From: Anaeramoeba ignava
Taxonomy: Eukaryota > Metamonada > Anaeramoebidae
Direction: 5' to 3'
NCBI GenBank assembly: GCA_028826165.1
Contig: JAPDFW010000145.1
Coordinates: 43,931-107,930 of the forward strand
Length of the DNA stretch: 64,000 nucleotides
In this document: piece by piece, positions 62,123 through 64,000 of the stretch
Layout: every line of letters starts with the position of its first letter
Position numbering within the stretch: the stretch's first letter is position 1
The notes under the pieces: model-generated
Told to the model about the DNA's origin: nothing
The model's input: the letters and a program-made list of their open reading frames with translations, nothing else
Databases searched by the model: none
Made by a program: the position numbers and the translations under genes

Positions 62123-64000
62123 TCAATTTACAATTAAATTAAATAAATAAATTCAATTTACAATTAAATTAAATAAATATAATTCAATTTACAATTAAAT
62201 TAAATAAATTAATTCAATTTACAATTAAATTAAATAAATAATTCAATTTACAATTAAATTAAATAAATAAATTCAATTTACAATTAAATTAAATTAATAA
62301 TTCAATTTACAATTAAATTAAATTAATAATTCAATTTACAATTAAATTAAATAAATTAATTCAATTTACAATTAAATTAAATAAATTAATTCAATTTACA
62401 ATTAAATTAAATTACATTCAATTCAATTTACAATTAAATTAATAATAAATTCAATTTACAATTAAATTAATAATAAATTCAATTTACAATTAAATTAAAT
62501 AAATTAATTCAATTTACAATTAAATTAAATTACATTCAATTCAATTTACAATTAAATTAAATTACATTCAATTCAATTTACAATTAAATTAAATTACATT
62601 CAATTCAATTTACAATTAAATTAAATTACATTCAATTCAATTTACAATTAAATTAAATTACATTCAATTCAATTTACAATTAAATTAAATTACATTCAAT
62701 TCAATTTACAATTAAATTAAATTACATTCAATTCAATTTACAATTAAATTAAATTAAATAAATTCAATTCAATTTACAATTAAATTAAATAAATTCAATT
62801 CAATTTACAATTAAATTAAATAAATTCAATTTACAATTAAATCAAAAATTAATTCAATTTACAATTAAATTAAATATAATTCAATTTACAATTAAATTAA
62901 AAATAAATTAAATTTACAATTAAATTAAATAAATAAATTCAATTTACAATTAAATTAAATTACATTCAATTCAATTTACAATTAAATTAAATTAAATTAA
63001 ATTCAATTTACAATTAAATTAAATTAAATTAAATTAAATTTACAATTAAATTAAATAAATTCAATTCAATTTACAATTAAATTAAATAAATAATTCAATT
63101 TACAATTAAATTAAATAAATTCAATTCAATTTACAATTAAATTAAATAAATTAAATTCAATTTACAATTAAATTAAATAAATATAATTCAATTTACAATT
63201 AAATCAAATAACAATTTAATTCAATTTACAATTAAATCAAATAACAATTTAATTCAATTTACAATTAAATTAATAAATAATTCAATTTACAATTAAATTA
63301 AATAATTCAATTTACAATTAAATAAATAATTAATTCAATTTACAATTAAATCAAATAACAATTTAATTCAATTTACAATTAAATTAATAAATAATTCAAT
63401 TTACAATTAAATTAATAAATAAATTCAATTTACAATTAAATTAAATAAATTCAATTCAATTTACAATTAAATTAAATAAATTCAATTCAATTTACAATTA
63501 AATTAAATTCAATTTACAATTAAATTAAATTCAATTTACAATTAAATTAAATTCAATTTACAATTAAATTAAATTCAATTTACAATTAAATTAAATTCAA
63601 TTTACAATTAAATTAAATTACATTCAATTTACAATTAAATTAAATTACATTCAATTTACAATTAAATTAAATTACATTCAATTTACAATTAAATTAAATT
63701 ACATTCAATTTACAATTAAATTAAATTACATTCAATTTACAATTAAATTAAATTACATTCAATTTACAATTAAATTAAATTACATTCAATTTACAATTAA
63801 ATTAAATTACATTCAATTTACAATTAAATTAAATTACATTCAATTTACAATTAAATTAAATTACATTCAATTTACAATTAAATTAAATTACATTCAATTT
63901 ACAATTAAATTAAATTCAATTTACAATTAAATTACATTCAATTTACAATTAAATTAAATTACATTCAATTTACAATTGAGTAAGTACATTCAATTAGAAT
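62123..64000 (+). repeat. Module A satellite array 10 (runs to window end)
   Basis: Mixed spacers, then blocks with TTACATTCAATTCAATTTAC near 62400-62740 and a uniform 27-bp run with spacer TAAATTACA at about 63600-63970. The last 25 bp diverge (CAATTGAGTAAGTACATTC), so the array may be ending. The right boundary is not visible. Confidence 0.94.

Noticed and set aside
1-64000. AT-rich organelle genome (mitochondrion or apicoplast)
   Set aside because: No rRNA, tRNA or respiratory gene is visible in 64 kb, and nuclear-type DNA transposons are inserted.
1-64000. Assembly artefact producing the higher-order structure
   Set aside because: Not excluded, but each module copy has private substitutions and the insertions have clean empty sites, which argues that most of the order is real. 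Array lengths remain uncertain.

Overview
The window is almost entirely repetitive, extremely AT-rich eukaryotic DNA (by eye about one base in ten is G or C), broken by three islands of more ordinary composition. I see no host gene, tRNA, rRNA, operon structure or CRISPR array. The non-satellite content is a Crypton-type tyrosine recombinase gene, a decayed Tc1/mariner-IS630-type transposon and a foldback island. This points to a nuclear genome with very AT-rich heterochromatin. An early-diverging fungus is one possibility (DUF3504-type recombinases are abundant in some of them), but the taxon is only a guess.

Layout: the sequence is a head-to-tail higher-order repeat built from eight modules, all in the same orientation. 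A is a satellite with a 19-bp core, ATTCAATTTACAATTAAAT, and a variable spacer. P is a ~800-bp conserved block with the only regular G-rich islet. C is an ~820-bp block seen 23 times, some copies truncated. D is a TTTGAATTTGA/TTTAA degenerate array. E is a ~120-bp linker. F is a 168-bp dimeric tandem repeat. M is a 12-bp minisatellite (ATTTTCAATTAC) with a fixed leader. H is a ~740-bp block. The basic unit is A-P-C-D-E, and E always leads back into A. Units starting at A: 1 (A P C D E), 4368 (A P C F D M C D H C D E), 14869 (A P C D E), 19921 (A P C F D C D M C D E), 27599 (A P C H C D E), 31217 (A P C D M C D M C D M C H C relic C D E), 44377 (A P C H C C D M C D M C D E), 53868 (A P C D E), 57179 (A P C D E), 62123 (A, runs off the end). 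Long units differ from short ones by extra cassettes, nearly all of which return to C.

Insertions: (i) 6569-8537, flanked by TTTAT repeats, carries an apparently intact 396-codon tyrosine recombinase on the minus strand with all catalytic residues, plus two small foldback elements near its ends. (ii) 42341-42720 is a relatively GC-rich island with a long imperfect hairpin, followed by a diverged relic of module C. (iii) 57849-58828 is a 980-bp element with long terminal inverted repeats, a TA target duplication and a frameshifted transposase remnant; removing it and one TA restores the satellite monomer exactly.

Most notable: nearly strand-exclusive base use (A and M arrays have C but essentially no G on the + strand, D arrays the reverse), and a four-run G motif able to form a G-quadruplex recurring once per unit in P (intact in five of nine copies). 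A centromeric, origin-bearing or other structural heterochromatin role is plausible but is inference only.
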